Positions 24,521 through 34,568 of a stretch of DNA of 64,000 nt are shown piece after piece; position 1 is the first letter of the stretch, and each line of letters opens with the position of its first letter. The stretch covers positions 1-64,000 of the forward strand of contig JAHDWN010000020.1 of assembly GCA_023382675.1 (NCBI GenBank), written 5' to 3'. The DNA is from Anaerolineae bacterium. Its GTDB lineage: Bacteria > Chloroflexota > Anaerolineae > Aggregatilineales > Phototrophicaceae. A program made the translations under genes and the position numbers. The notes beneath the pieces were generated by a model that worked only from the letters and a program-made list of their open reading frames with translations, was not told where the DNA came from and searched no databases.

Positions 24521-26311
24521 TTATTCTGATTGTATCAGGCTGATAATCGTTTGTCCTGCCTGGGGCTTGATAGGGCTATCGGCCGTGACTATTTGCAGTG
24601 CCTGCGCTTGCTCGTCTACCAGGAAAAGCGGGAGCGCCCGATCCCGATAGGTATTGTGATAATCCTGAAATGTGTAGGCGGGTGTCAGTTTCGTTGCCTT
24701 GATCTCTGCGCCTGTGTTGAATTTCTCTTCCAGGAAAGCGAAGTTCGCTTCTGGCCGGAAAAGCAGGCGGCCTTGGAGTTCTTTAACTAATCCACTAGGC
24801 TGCCTGCCACCGCTAAGCGCCAATTGATAGGTTTCATCACGACCAAAGATCTCGGCATAGTGAATCGACGCCAGTGTATTGACTTCATCGTTAGGAGTCA
24901 AAGAAAGCGAACGCCCGAGATTCGACAAAGAGATATCGATCTGTGTTTCATCAATCAGAGCATCGCCGAAATAGGCGGGAAGACCCATCATGCGCGCTTC
25001 GGCGACACTGCCGAAGTTGGTATCGATAAGCTGGACGTGAAAGCCCACTTTTCGCAGGGTTTGCCCAATCTCACGCGCCCATGCATGGGCGCCGATGATG
25101 AGCACACCTTGCGGGTTTTCCTGGGTGAGTTTTAGCCAGCGCGCGAGTGGCAACGCGGTCAGGCCGTAGATAGCGGTGGTGCCGACAATAATGCCAAATA
25201 CAATGGGTACGAGTTGTTCAGCGCCTGTGTGCCCTGCTTCCACGAGTCGCAACGAGAAGACCGACGTGACCGCCGCTGCAACAATTCCGCGTGGTGCAAT
25301 CCATGAAAGCAGCACTTTTTCGCGTAATGAAAGACCGCTGCCTATCGTTGCTACAAAAACCGATGCCGGACGCACGAGCAAGATAATAACGGCCAGGAAG
25401 ATGAGACCTTCCACGCCGACGGAGCGCAAACTCTCACCTGGGACACGCGCCGCGAGAATTATGAATAAGCTGCTTATGAGCAGGACAATGAGATTTTCTT
25501 TGAATTCGAGAATATGTCGTAACACCACCTGCCGTTGGTTTGCCAGAACGATCCCCATGACAGTCACAGCCAGGAGACCTGATTCTTCCTGGAGAAGATT
25601 GGATACGGCAAAAACGGCGACCACGATCATTAACGTGATGGGGCTATCCAGATGGTCGGGGGCCCAGTGTCGCCGTAGGATCTGAATGATGATCTGGGCG
25701 CCCAAGTATCCGAGAATGCCGCCAAACACAATTGTGAAGATGATGCCCTGGAAAACGACGCTGACATCTTCTACGACATCTGTGGAATGGATAACCTCAA
25801 AAACGAGCACCGCCAATGTCGCGCCAATCGGATCGATGAGGATGCCTTCCCAACGCAAGATGGAGGCAATCTTGATCGATGGGCGAATGAAACGGAGCAG
25901 CGGGCCAATCACGGTTGGGCCTGTGACCACCAGAATGGCCCCTAGCTGGATCGATAGTCCACTGTCGAATCCCAGGATGAAGTAGGCGGCTAAGGCGCTG
26001 AGAATCCAGGTTACGAGGGCACCTATGCTGACCAGATTGCGGATGGCGTGTCCGGTCCGACCGCTTAGCTCGGCGAATTTGAGCGCAAGCCCACCTTCGA
26101 AGAGAATGACAGCCACGGCCACTGATACTCCGGGGAATAGCAGTTCGCCGAACATGGCATCAGGCGCGAGTAAGCTGGTTAACGGGCCTACAGTCAGGCC
26201 GGTCAGCAGCAGCACCAGGATCGATGGCAAGCGCAGTCGCCAGGCTACCCACTGCGCGGCGATGCCTAAAACGATGATACTAACGATGCTGATCTCAACA
26301 CTTAGATGCAT
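24521..26311 (-). CDS. CPA-family cation:proton antiporter with C-terminal Rossmann-like domain
   Basis: 596 residues. Residues 1-385 have about 12 membrane helices, with VVTGPTVIGPLLR and GILIDPIGATLAVLVFE; the latter carries the conserved Asp used in proton exchange (ND/D-P type region), and PRGIVAAAVTSVFSLR comes later. The tail after about residue 400 begins GVLIIGAHAWAREIGQTLRK, a TrkA-N-like nucleotide-binding fold, suggesting control by NAD(H) or a similar ligand. It would exchange Na+ or K+ for H+. The LysE-family gene ends 14 bases upstream on the same strand, so they form an operon. Confidence 0.88.
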   Translation of the reverse strand: MHLSVEISIVSIIVLGIAAQWVAWRLRLPSILVLLLTGLTVGPLTSLLAPDAMFGELLFPGVSVAVAVILFEGGLALKFAELSGRTGHAIRNLVSIGALVTWILSALAAYFILGFDSGLSIQLGAILVVTGPTVIGPLLRFIRPSIKIASILRWEGILIDPIGATLAVLVFEVIHSTDVVEDVSVVFQGIIFTIVFGGILGYLGAQIIIQILRRHWAPDHLDSPITLMIVVAVFAVSNLLQEESGLLAVTVMGIVLANQRQVVLRHILEFKENLIVLLISSLFIILAARVPGESLRSVGVEGLIFLAVIILLVRPASVFVATIGSGLSLREKVLLSWIAPRGIVAAAVTSVFSLRLVEAGHTGAEQLVPIVFGIIVGTTAIYGLTALPLARWLKLTQENPQGVLIIGAHAWAREIGQTLRKVGFHVQLIDTNFGSVAEARMMGLPAYFGDALIDETQIDISLSNLGRSLSLTPNDEVNTLASIHYAEIFGRDETYQLALSGGRQPSGLVKELQGRLLFRPEANFAFLEEKFNTGAEIKATKLTPAYTFQDYHNTYRDRALPLFLVDEQAQALQIVTADSPIKPQAGQTIISLIQSE

Positions 26312-26325
26312 GTGTTTTGTCCTGT

Positions 26326-26967
26326 TTATATAGCATTGATGGTTTGTGGTGTGAGGCCTTGATAGATCAGAGACATGCCGAACAGCGCCAGGACAATGAT
26401 CGTGATCAGGATCAACGTGCGCGTAAAACGCGGGTTGAGATGGCGAACGCGATCAAAAACCAGAACAAAGAGCGTGATACCGGCAAAGAATACGCCGTAA
26501 AAAGCAGCGATGTAGAGCACACTTGTCCAGATAGAAGCAGACGAGGCGCGCAGGATATTGGGAGCGTGCAGCGTGCTCCAAAAGATCAGCGGTACCGGGC
26601 TGAGCGCATTGATGAGAATACCACGTCCGAGTATTTTTGTTGCCGAGGTTGGTGCAACGGCGTCACGAGCGGAACCACCAATAGTTGCACCCTGTCGATA
26701 GCTCTTGAAGCCTGAGTAAGCCAGATAGAGGATGAAAACGCCGCCCAGGAGGTTGAGCGCGCGCAGTAAATCGGGCGAGAACTGCTGCGCGACAAACAAA
26801 ACGACGAGGATGATCGGGATGTCCGCCAGCAAGGGCGCGAACCCGAGGATCAAGCTCTTGCGCCAGCCGTGCGCCAGCGCCGTATTGATCACATATGTTT
26901 GAAGTGGGCCGGGCATGATTGTCGCCGTCGCACCCAGATAGACTGCAGGCGCTATCAATTGAAACAT
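26326..26967 (-). CDS. LysE family translocator
   Basis: 213 residues with about six membrane helices. The GATATIMPGPLQTYVI start matches the conserved G...PGP motif of LysE/RhtB exporters, which remove amino acids or related small molecules. The region ALSPVPLIFW and the repeat-like second half agree with the family. It is the first gene of a unit with the CPA antiporter. A TATAAT lies close upstream (complement of 26991-26996), but its -35 partner is weak. The exported compound is unknown. Confidence 0.82.
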   Translation of the reverse strand: MFQLIAPAVYLGATATIMPGPLQTYVINTALAHGWRKSLILGFAPLLADIPIILVVLFVAQQFSPDLLRALNLLGGVFILYLAYSGFKSYRQGATIGGSARDAVAPTSATKILGRGILINALSPVPLIFWSTLHAPNILRASSASIWTSVLYIAAFYGVFFAGITLFVLVFDRVRHLNPRFTRTLILITIIVLALFGMSLIYQGLTPQTINAI

Positions 26968-27092
26968 ATGACCTCGCTAAATCTGGCGAGCATTATAGGT
27001 CATTTGTCTGTTATGGCGAAGGATTCGCGATTGCGATCCACGCGAAATGAGGCCACTATCGCGCCGTGGCCCCAATGAACGATCTTGGCTGT

Positions 27093-28622
27093 TCACATAG
27101 CATCCGCCAGCATCTCATAGATTGGAGCCAATGCATCGTAGGCCGCGTTGAACACCGGGTAGAGCCGGTCATAGGCAGCTTGCGCACTCGGCATGGGATC
27201 GATCACATCGGCGATCTGATTCATCTGCTCGATCATCGAGAAGTCGGGATAGAGTCCCACACCAATACCGCCTGCTAGCGCCGCGCCCATTGAGGTTGCT
27301 TCTTCCAGGATCGAAAGCCGCTGTACCGGCATCCCGAAGATGTTCGCCATGATCTGATTCCAGAAACGGCTGCGCGCGCCGCCGCCGATCAGACGCATGG
27401 CATCAATGGCGACGCCTTGCGCAGTAAATGCTTCGAGAATCACACGTAGATTGAAGGTAACTCCCTCCAGCACCGCGCGGATCATGTCGGCGCGTGTGTG
27501 ACGTATGGTCAGGCCGATGAAGGTGCCGCGGGCGCGGGGATTCCAGCGCGGGCTGCGCTCACCCATCAGGTACGGCAGAAAGAGTAGGCCGTTTGCTCCC
27601 GGCACAGATTGCTCGGCTTCGAGATTCATCAATTCGTACGGGCTGATGCTCAGTCTTCTGGCTGCATCGATTTCGATGGCACAGAGTTGATCGCGCGTCC
27701 ACTGGTAGGACGCGCCTGCTGCCTGCATCGTCCCGGTCGGCATGACCATGCCCGGCACGATGTGCCCGAAGGTGAAGGTGCGCAAGCTCGGATCGTAGAT
27801 CGGCTTTTCCGTAGCGAGCGCTATCCATGACGACGAGCCGATGTAGTTGTAGGCCGAGCCTTCACGGACGACACCCGCGCCCGCAGCCGCACACGCGCCA
27901 TCGCCACCGCCAATAACCACGGGTGTGTCTGGCGCGACCCCGGCTTCTTCGGCGACGGATGCGAGCACTTCGCCAACCACATCGGTAGAAAGGTGAATGT
28001 CAGGTAATTGGGCGGCATCGAGACCGGCAGCTTGAAGGATAACAGGCGACCAGATCCCTTGTTGTAGATCGTAGAGATTCATGCTCGAGGCATCGCTTGG
28101 ATCGGTGACGAATGCCCCGGTGAGACGGGCGACAATGGAATCCTTCGCATGGACGAACTTGTACGTATTGCGGTAGATGTCCGGTTGGTGATCGCGCAGC
28201 CAGAGAATTTTTGTCAGAGAATAGGACGAACTCAGACGATGGCCTGTGATGCGATAAACCTCTTCGCGCGCGATGCGGTCTGCGACCCACGCTTCCTGAT
28301 CTACGGAACGTTGATCAGCCCAGATGATGGCCTTACGCAGCGGGCGACCAGCTTTGTCCAGCGGTACACAGCCCATCATCTGCCCGCTGAAGGTGATACA
28401 GGCGATGTCATCTTTTGCTACGCCGGAATCTTTGAGCAGCGCGCGGGTCGAATTGCAGACGGCACGCCACCAATCTTCAGGATGCTGTTCAGCCCAGCCC
28501 GTATTAGCGAATTCAGTCTCATAAGAATCAAATGCGCTGGCGACGAGTTTGCCTTCGCGATCATAAAGGGTGGCTTTGTTTCCGGTTGTGCCCAAATCGT
28601 GCGCAATGACATAGTTTTTCAT
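27093..28622 (-). CDS. FGGY-family carbohydrate kinase (xylulokinase-like)
   Basis: 509 residues from the ATG at 28622; the longer frame upstream is not protein-like. First FGGY domain: IAHDLGTTGNKATLYD phosphate loop, AEQHPEDWW, FSGQMMGCVP, IIWADQRS. Second domain: VVIGGGDGACAAAGAG, FLPYLMGERSP and LIGGGARSRFWNQI. These are the standard marks of xylulokinases and related sugar kinases, which phosphorylate a ketose with ATP. GGGDGACA differs from the usual GxGDQ, so the sugar may not be xylulose. It is divergent from the PGI/XylB pair and shares a promoter region with it. Confidence 0.9.
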   Translation of the reverse strand: MKNYVIAHDLGTTGNKATLYDREGKLVASAFDSYETEFANTGWAEQHPEDWWRAVCNSTRALLKDSGVAKDDIACITFSGQMMGCVPLDKAGRPLRKAIIWADQRSVDQEAWVADRIAREEVYRITGHRLSSSYSLTKILWLRDHQPDIYRNTYKFVHAKDSIVARLTGAFVTDPSDASSMNLYDLQQGIWSPVILQAAGLDAAQLPDIHLSTDVVGEVLASVAEEAGVAPDTPVVIGGGDGACAAAGAGVVREGSAYNYIGSSSWIALATEKPIYDPSLRTFTFGHIVPGMVMPTGTMQAAGASYQWTRDQLCAIEIDAARRLSISPYELMNLEAEQSVPGANGLLFLPYLMGERSPRWNPRARGTFIGLTIRHTRADMIRAVLEGVTFNLRVILEAFTAQGVAIDAMRLIGGGARSRFWNQIMANIFGMPVQRLSILEEATSMGAALAGGIGVGLYPDFSMIEQMNQIADVIDPMPSAQAAYDRLYPVFNAAYDALAPIYEMLADAM

Positions 28623-28761
28623 CGTAATGGCTCTCTTGAGGCGTGGACGACAATCTGCCACATTATAACAATCAGCTTCGCTCTGTAGCGACATTTCAGG
28701 TGAGAGCGTTACAATCGGCGGCCTATCATCTCGACCTGAAGTGTAATTGCGAGAGGTTTGT

Positions 28762-29346
28762 ATGAAATTGCTGGAACCCTTTGGCGCAGAGTTTGATCTT
28801 AAGTCAGGTGTCATGCAGTCTGCCAAACACCTGATCCAGCGCCACCTGAGCGACATGCGCGGGATGTACGCAGATGTGGCGGCGGAGAACGCACTTCTGG
28901 AGGCGAATAACCCGATGATTTATGAAGTGTACACGTCGGAAGTGCCGGAAGAAGCGGGGCAGGTGCTCTACTGCACGACCGTCATTCATCCTGGCCGTGT
29001 TGGCGACGAGTATTTCATGACCAAGGGACACTTTCACTCGCTGCGTGATCGGGGTGAAATCTACCTGGGCTTATCTGGCGAGGGCTACCTGCTGCTTCAG
29101 ACAGAAGAGGGCGAGCCGCGTGCCGTGGCGATGCACCCTGGCACTGCCGCCTACGTGCCGCCGTATTGGGCGCATCGTACCGTCAACGTCGGCAAGGAGC
29201 CGTTTGTTTTCTTCGCTGCCTGGCCGGGCGATTCCGGGCATGACTACGGCACCATCGAGAAGATGGGATTTCCGCAAATCCTGGTCAGTCGGGGCGATAA
29301 GCCTGCCCTGGTGAAGAATCCACGGTTTGTCAGCGGCGCGGACTAA
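28762..29346 (+). CDS. Cupin-type glucose-6-phosphate isomerase
   Basis: 194 residues from the ATG at 28762, which GAGAGG (28751-28756) supports. The cupin motif TKGHFHSLRDRGEIYLGLSG gives the metal ligands His, His and Glu, and AYVPPYWAHRTVN carries the fourth His. This is the archaeal-type, metal-dependent isomerase that interconverts glucose-6-phosphate and fructose-6-phosphate, unrelated to the common PGI fold. In sugar operons, members may also act on other sugar phosphates. The xylulokinase gene starts 58 bases downstream, so it belongs to a pentose or hexose catabolic unit. Confidence 0.88.
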   Translation: MKLLEPFGAEFDLKSGVMQSAKHLIQRHLSDMRGMYADVAAENALLEANNPMIYEVYTSEVPEEAGQVLYCTTVIHPGRVGDEYFMTKGHFHSLRDRGEIYLGLSGEGYLLLQTEEGEPRAVAMHPGTAAYVPPYWAHRTVNVGKEPFVFFAAWPGDSGHDYGTIEKMGFPQILVSRGDKPALVKNPRFVSGAD

Positions 29347-29404
29347 CGTGCGGATAGCTCGCCGCGCAGGATGCGTGATTGAAGACTGATTTTGAGGTGC
29401 GAAG

Positions 29405-30922
29405 ATGACACTTTTGCTGGGTATCGATCTGGGAACGTCGAACATAAAAGCGGTGCTTTTCGATCCGGATACGCGTCAAATCGTGGCTGTCGCCGGGGAG
29501 GAATATCCTCTTCATAAGCCAAAGTCTGACCGCGCTGAACAGAACCCGGACGATTGGTGGGAGGTGGCAGCGCGTGTCGTGCGTTGGGCATTGGCGCAGG
29601 CGGATCGGGATGATGTCGCCGCTATCGGATTCAGCGGTCAAATGCATGGCACCGCGCTCATCGGCCATGATGGGCGTCCCGTGCGTCCGGCCATTATCTG
29701 GGCGGATCAACGCAGCGCCGAGCAGTGTCGCCAACTGGTCGAGCCGATTGGCGCGGAAGCCTACACACGCATCGCCGGTACATTGCCTGCGGCGGGTTTC
29801 ATGGGGCCGACTCTTCTGTGGTTACGCCAGAACGAACCGGATAGCCTCCGCCAAGCGCGCGCGGCCTTATTTCCCAAAGACTATGTGCGCTTCAAGATGA
29901 CCGGAGACATCGCCACTGATTTCAGTGATGCGGCTTCGAGCGGCATATTCAATGTGCAGGGCCATTCCTGGGCAGCCAATGTTGTGGCTGCTGCGGAAAT
30001 CCCGGAAGCGCTCTTGCCCAAAGCCTATCTTGCATCCAAGGTCGTGGGACAGCTTCAAAGCGATGCTGCCGCCAAGCTGGGGCTGCGCGCGGGTATACCT
30101 GTGACGGCAGGTTGCGGCGACCAGCCGGCACAGGCAGTTGCCAACGGTTTGATCGCGTCCGGCGTCGCCTCGCTGAGTATTGGCAGCGGCGGCCAGGTGT
30201 TTATTCCCGTCCGGCCACCAGATGGCGAACTGAAGACCGATCCGCGCTGCCACGTCTTCAACCATGCCATCCCGGACACATTCTTTGTCTTGAGCGCCAT
30301 TCTCTCGGCAGGGCTTTCGCTGCGCTGGCTGCGCGATTTGCTGCATATGAGCGATGATGATCTGTCCTTCACCATCCTCAACCAGGAAGCATCGCGTATC
30401 GCACCTGGTGCTGACGGTTTGATCTTCCAGCCATATCTCTATGGCGAACGGACGCCGCACATGGATGCCTACGCGCGCGGCTCGTTCATCGGGTTGAGCT
30501 ATTATCATACCCGTGGACATCTGGCGCGCGCTGTGATGGAGGGGATCGCCTTCGCCATGCGCCAGGCGTTTGAGGTTGGGCTATCGGTCAGTGAGCCGGT
30601 CAACGCGGTGATTGGTGCTGGCGGCGGGATGCAGGTACTGTTCATGCGCCAACTGGTCGCCGATGTGGTGGGGCAGCCGATCCGGATGACGACGATGACC
30701 GAACACGCAGGTGTGGGCGCGGCCTGGCTGGCGGGTATCGGCGCAGGGGTGTATCGCGATGCTGAAGACGCCTGCACACGTAACCTGGCCTACGAAGCGT
30801 CCGTCGAGCCGGATGCGAAAAGACATGCGTTCTACAATGAACGTTATGAACAATACAAGGCGTTGTATCCCTTGCTGCGCGAGGAATTCCACCGTTTGTC
30901 GCATGATCCCTCGCGCGTGTGA
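29405..30922 (+). CDS. xylB: Xylulokinase
   Basis: 505 residues. LLGIDLGTSNIKAVLFD opens the first domain, then AEQNPDDWW, IGFSGQMHGTALI with the MHG signature of D-xylulose kinases, and IIWADQRS. The second domain has VTAGCGDQPAQAVANG and the catalytic-loop-like GCGDQ, then FQPYLYGERTPHMD and IGAGGGMQVLFMRQ. It makes D-xylulose-5-phosphate for the pentose phosphate pathway. No xylose isomerase is encoded nearby; the substrate may come from another isomerase or a dehydrogenase. Second gene of the unit begun by the cupin PGI. Confidence 0.93.
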   Translation: MTLLLGIDLGTSNIKAVLFDPDTRQIVAVAGEEYPLHKPKSDRAEQNPDDWWEVAARVVRWALAQADRDDVAAIGFSGQMHGTALIGHDGRPVRPAIIWADQRSAEQCRQLVEPIGAEAYTRIAGTLPAAGFMGPTLLWLRQNEPDSLRQARAALFPKDYVRFKMTGDIATDFSDAASSGIFNVQGHSWAANVVAAAEIPEALLPKAYLASKVVGQLQSDAAAKLGLRAGIPVTAGCGDQPAQAVANGLIASGVASLSIGSGGQVFIPVRPPDGELKTDPRCHVFNHAIPDTFFVLSAILSAGLSLRWLRDLLHMSDDDLSFTILNQEASRIAPGADGLIFQPYLYGERTPHMDAYARGSFIGLSYYHTRGHLARAVMEGIAFAMRQAFEVGLSVSEPVNAVIGAGGGMQVLFMRQLVADVVGQPIRMTTMTEHAGVGAAWLAGIGAGVYRDAEDACTRNLAYEASVEPDAKRHAFYNERYEQYKALYPLLREEFHRLSHDPSRV

Positions 30923-31005
30923 CTAGTCACTGCGCGTATCGATACAACGAGTCTTCAAGAGCATTAGATTGAGTTTGAGTTCAGCAGATGAAAGAGCAAA
31001 GCAGC

Positions 31006-31680
31006 ATGAACGATACAAACAACCTGAACGAGATGCGCGCATTCATTGCAGAGACGGGAAAACGCCTGTTCGACCGCCACTTAATGGATTTGGCTGGTGG
31101 CAACATCAGTGTGCGTGTGGGTGAACTTGTGTGTATTTCGCCCCGTTACAGCGGGATGCGCCATCATTGGAACTTACGTCCAGAAGACGTGATGGTCATC
31201 GACATGAACGGCACAATTCTGGAAGGCGCTGGCGAGTTGTCACGCGAATCGAAGGTGCATCTAAAACTGCACCACGAATTCGGTGATATGGGCACGGGGA
31301 TTGTCCATTCCCATGCGCGCAATGTCCTGGTTTTCGCAGCCATGGCGCGGTCACTGCCGCCTGTACTAGAGGCGACGCGCAAATTTGGCGAGGTGCCGGT
31401 GATCGATTATGCACCGGCACATTCGGCACAACTGTCAGAGTACGTGGCTGCTGGCATTCGCCCCAATGCCGAGCGCATTCGCAAGCAGGCAGCGGGAGTC
31501 ATTGCGCCTTACCATGGGGTGTTCGTCATGGGCAAAGACCTTGACGCCGCTGCCGATGCTGTCGAGCGACTGGACACCAACGCCTACTGCATCATGATGG
31601 GACAGATGCTTGGCGGCAGTGCCATGCTGGCGGACGAACGCGCGCAGATGGAAACGGCGATTACCACTTTCGACAAATAA
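31006..31680 (+). CDS. Class II aldolase (L-fuculose-phosphate aldolase-like)
   Basis: 224 residues from the ATG at 31006; an ATG at 30988 would add six. Zinc ligands appear as HSHARN and, later, PYHGVFVMG. The active-site GGNISVRV block and the ESKVHLKLHHEF helix fit the aldolase_II family, which includes L-fuculose-1-phosphate and L-rhamnulose-1-phosphate aldolases and ribulose-phosphate 4-epimerases. In this setting it would split a deoxy-ketose phosphate into dihydroxyacetone phosphate and lactaldehyde. It follows xylB by 83 bases and is convergent with the rhamnose isomerase gene, with 14 bases between stops. Confidence 0.87.
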   Translation: MNDTNNLNEMRAFIAETGKRLFDRHLMDLAGGNISVRVGELVCISPRYSGMRHHWNLRPEDVMVIDMNGTILEGAGELSRESKVHLKLHHEFGDMGTGIVHSHARNVLVFAAMARSLPPVLEATRKFGEVPVIDYAPAHSAQLSEYVAAGIRPNAERIRKQAAGVIAPYHGVFVMGKDLDAAADAVERLDTNAYCIMMGQMLGGSAMLADERAQMETAITTFDK

Positions 31681-31694
31681 GCATACGCGCCGCT

Positions 31695-32912
31695 CTAGCC
31701 CGGATAACCGCCGGAGCCGCCTTCGGCAACCCCACGTGCTTCGGCGACGCGCTGCGCGTAGTTATCAGACCTGTAGGCGGCAAACGGATCGGTTGGCACG
31801 TCCATTTCCTCGCGCACTTGCATGAGCAGTGGACGAACATCCGTCTCGAAAGCATCCACCATGACACGATGTGCGCCGAGGACATCGCCATCCTGCTGGC
31901 GGCGGCGCAGCAGCGGGTAATTGACGATCAGCGCCTTGGCGTAGGCGGTCTGGCAGTTGAGCACGCTGACGAGCATCGCTTCCAACTTCGGCTCGATGTT
32001 GTGGCTCTGGTCGATCATGTAATCGACATCATTGGCGCGTTCTCCGGCGGCGACCAGTTCGGTGTAGATCTCGAACAGTTCCATCGGATTGTTGGTTCCC
32101 ACGATCAGGTCATCGTCGGCATATTTGCGTGCGTTCAGGTGGAAACCACCAAGCCGACCTTCGTCGAGCAAGAAGGCGACGATGTGCGCAATATTTGTGC
32201 CCTGTGCGTGATGCCCGGTATCGACCAATACCTGCGCTTGTTGGCCCAGCTTAATCGCCGTGGCGTAGGCCATGCCCCAATCCGCCAGATCGGTGTGATA
32301 GAAAGCTGGCTCGAAGAACTTGTACTCGATCAACATCTTGGAACCGGCAGGCAGATGCTTGTAGACTTCCGCGAGCGCTGACTCCATCCGGTGTTTACGC
32401 TCGCTGATGCTGTCCTGCCCGGTATAGTTCGTGCCATCGGCAAACCAGAGGCTCAGTGCCTTGCTGCCCGTCTGCTCCATGATCTCACAGCATTCAACCA
32501 TGTGGGCGATGGCTTCTTCGCGCACACTGCCGGACGGATGGCACATGCTGCCCAACTTGTATTTGTCGTCCTGGAACAGATTCGGGTTGACTGCGCCAAT
32601 GGTGACCCCTTGCTCGTGGGCATACTGTCCAAGGGCGACGTAGTCGTCCGCTTTGTCCCACGGGATATGAATCGCAACGGAGGGAGCGATACCGGTCAGG
32701 CGATGGATGTAGCCTGCGTCGGCCAGTTTCTCGTGAATGTTGCGGGCAGCGCCACGCCAGGCGAAAACCTTGAAGCGTGTACCGCTGTTGCCATAGCCCC
32801 AGGAGGGCGTTTCGATATGCTGATTCTTGAGCTTGACCTTGACAGCATCCACGTCAATGCCCTCATTGGTCAGGCGTTCTGCAAGGCGACGATAGTCTTC
32901 ATGGAAGGTCAT
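31695..32912 (-). CDS. L-rhamnose isomerase (non-E. coli type)
   Basis: 405 residues, TIM-barrel sugar isomerase. Metal-binding residues lie in [40 protein letters not shown] and [15 protein letters not shown]. The pattern fits the RhaI group found in Rhizobium, Pseudomonas stutzeri and Bacillus, not E. coli RhaA. It converts L-rhamnose to L-rhamnulose, which the divergent kinase then phosphorylates. A near-consensus promoter is at 32965-32993 on this strand. Confidence 0.92.
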   Translation of the reverse strand: MTFHEDYRRLAERLTNEGIDVDAVKVKLKNQHIETPSWGYGNSGTRFKVFAWRGAARNIHEKLADAGYIHRLTGIAPSVAIHIPWDKADDYVALGQYAHEQGVTIGAVNPNLFQDDKYKLGSMCHPSGSVREEAIAHMVECCEIMEQTGSKALSLWFADGTNYTGQDSISERKHRMESALAEVYKHLPAGSKMLIEYKFFEPAFYHTDLADWGMAYATAIKLGQQAQVLVDTGHHAQGTNIAHIVAFLLDEGRLGGFHLNARKYADDDLIVGTNNPMELFEIYTELVAAGERANDVDYMIDQSHNIEPKLEAMLVSVLNCQTAYAKALIVNYPLLRRRQQDGDVLGAHRVMVDAFETDVRPLLMQVREEMDVPTDPFAAYRSDNYAQRVAEARGVAEGGSGGYPG

Positions 32913-32964
32913 GATGCGTCCTTTCGTAAATGCCGAAAAACTCTATCTTTCCTATTCCCGACAG

Positions 32965-32993
32965 AGTGTAGAACGCACTGAAATCGGTGTCAA
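32965..32993 (-). promoter_or_regulatory. Promoter of the rhamnose isomerase gene
   Basis: Reading on the minus strand: TTGACA (complement of 32988-32993), 17 bases, TACACT (complement of 32965-32970). Lies 53 bases before the start. Confidence 0.75.
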
Positions 32994-33011
32994 CCAGACC
33001 ATGGCCGCGCG

Positions 33012-33040
33012 TTGACAGCCCATTTGGGCGGCGATAAACT
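33012..33040 (+). promoter_or_regulatory. Promoter of rhaB
   Basis: TTGACA (33012-33017), 17 bases, TAAACT (33035-33040). It is back to back with the isomerase promoter, the two -35 boxes being 18 bases apart, so one regulator bound between them could control both. Confidence 0.8.
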
Positions 33041-33093
33041 CCCGATTATGAAGGCAAGATTTCATTGAAGAAATACTGACAAGGTAAGTGATT

Positions 33094-34536
33094 ATGGCTG
33101 GTAAACACGTCGTTGCTGTCGATCTGGGCGGTGAATCCGGGCGCGTCATGCGGGCGACTTTCGACGGCGAGCGGTTGCAGATTGAGGAGATGCATCGTTT
33201 TCTCAATATCCCAGTGCAGGTGGGGCAGACTCTCTACTGGGATGCGCTGCGTATCTGGCATGAAGTCACAACCGGGATCAAGCTGGCATCGCAGGATGCA
33301 GCCTCAATTGGCGTGGACACCTGGGGTGTTGACTTCGCTTTCCTGGATCGCGATGGCAATATGCTGGCGAACCCGATCCACTACCGCGACCGCAGCAGCG
33401 AAGGCATGATGGAGTGGGTCTTCGAGCGCGTTCCACGGCGCGAGTTGTACGACCGGACGGGTATTCAGTTCATCGCAGTTAACGGTCTGTGGCGTCTGGC
33501 CTACCTGGCGCGGCATCACAGCCCGGTTTTGGAAATCGCGACCACATTCCTGACGATTCCCGATCTGTTCAACTACTGGCTAACAGGCTCGAAAACGTGC
33601 GAATTCACCCATGCGACGACCGGAGGGTTCTTCAACGCTCATGCTCGAAACTGGGATCTGGATGTACTGAGTCGGCTTGGCATCCCCACAGAGATGTTTC
33701 CGCCGGTGGTGCAGCCCGGAACACGGATTGGCGCTTACGAGGGGATTCCTGTCATCGTGCCTGCCACTCATGATACGGGCAGCGCGGTCGCTGCGGTGCC
33801 GACGACCACCGATCGCTTCGCCTATTTGAGCAGCGGTACGTGGAGCTTACTCGGTCTGGAAGTTGATGCACCGATTATGGGGGATGTGGCCTACGAAGCC
33901 AATCTGACGAACGAAGGTGGCGTCTACGGCACGTTCCGCTTCCTGCAGAATATCGCGGGCATGTGGCTCTTGCAGCAGTGCCGCGGCGCCTGGGCGGATG
34001 AAGGTCAGCAGTATGAATACGCCGAGATGATGGCGATGGCGGACACAGCTGAACCATTCCGCTCGTTCATCGACCCGGACGCCGATGAATTCTTCCAGCC
34101 AGGCGATATGCCTGCCTTGATCCGGGAATTCTGCAAACGAAATAGGCAGCCTGTACCGGAAAGCCATGCCCAGGTGGTGCGTACTGTCTACGAAAGTCTG
34201 GCCTTCAAATATCGCTATAATCTCGAACGGCTGCTGCGTGTCTCTGGCCGTGAGGTGGATCGGTTGCATATCATCGGTGGCGGGTCGCGCAATACGCTTT
34301 TGTGCCAGATGACGGCCAATGCCATCGGGCGTGTGGTTGTCGCCGGGCCGGGTGAAGCAACCGCGCTTGGCAATGCCATCGTCCAGTTGATCAGCCTGGG
34401 TGAATTACAGGATCTGGCGCAAGCGCGTGAGATGTTGAGTCGCAGCGATGAACTGATTACGTATGAGCCACAGGCAACTGCCGTTTGGGATGAACACTAC
34501 CATCGATTCGCAGCCATGTTGCAGCAGAAACAGTGA
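33094..34536 (+). CDS. rhaB: Rhamnulokinase
   Basis: 480 residues from the ATG at 33094 (AAGG at 33081-33084); a GTG at 33088 is the alternative. VAVDLGGESGRVMRATFD with the GESGR loop is the rhamnulokinase form of the FGGY phosphate loop. IGVDTWGVDFAFLDRDGN, HYRDRSSEGM, PATHDTGSAVAAVP and YLSSGTWSLLGLE also match. It phosphorylates L-rhamnulose at C1. A TnpB-type insertion lies directly behind it and separates it from the aldolase gene that should complete the pathway. Confidence 0.94.
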   Translation: MAGKHVVAVDLGGESGRVMRATFDGERLQIEEMHRFLNIPVQVGQTLYWDALRIWHEVTTGIKLASQDAASIGVDTWGVDFAFLDRDGNMLANPIHYRDRSSEGMMEWVFERVPRRELYDRTGIQFIAVNGLWRLAYLARHHSPVLEIATTFLTIPDLFNYWLTGSKTCEFTHATTGGFFNAHARNWDLDVLSRLGIPTEMFPPVVQPGTRIGAYEGIPVIVPATHDTGSAVAAVPTTTDRFAYLSSGTWSLLGLEVDAPIMGDVAYEANLTNEGGVYGTFRFLQNIAGMWLLQQCRGAWADEGQQYEYAEMMAMADTAEPFRSFIDPDADEFFQPGDMPALIREFCKRNRQPVPESHAQVVRTVYESLAFKYRYNLERLLRVSGREVDRLHIIGGGSRNTLLCQMTANAIGRVVVAGPGEATALGNAIVQLISLGELQDLAQAREMLSRSDELITYEPQATAVWDEHYHRFAAMLQQKQ

Positions 34537-34552
34537 GTAAAGTGACGGCTCA

Positions 34553-34568
34553 CCCCGGTAAGCCGGGG
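34553..34568 (-). repeat. Right-end hairpin of the TnpB element
   Basis: CCCCGG and CCGGGG flank a TAAG loop. Similar subterminal hairpins mark the right ends of IS200/IS605 elements and form the 3' end of the guide (omega) RNA scaffold. It lies between the TnpB stop and rhaB. Confidence 0.7.
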
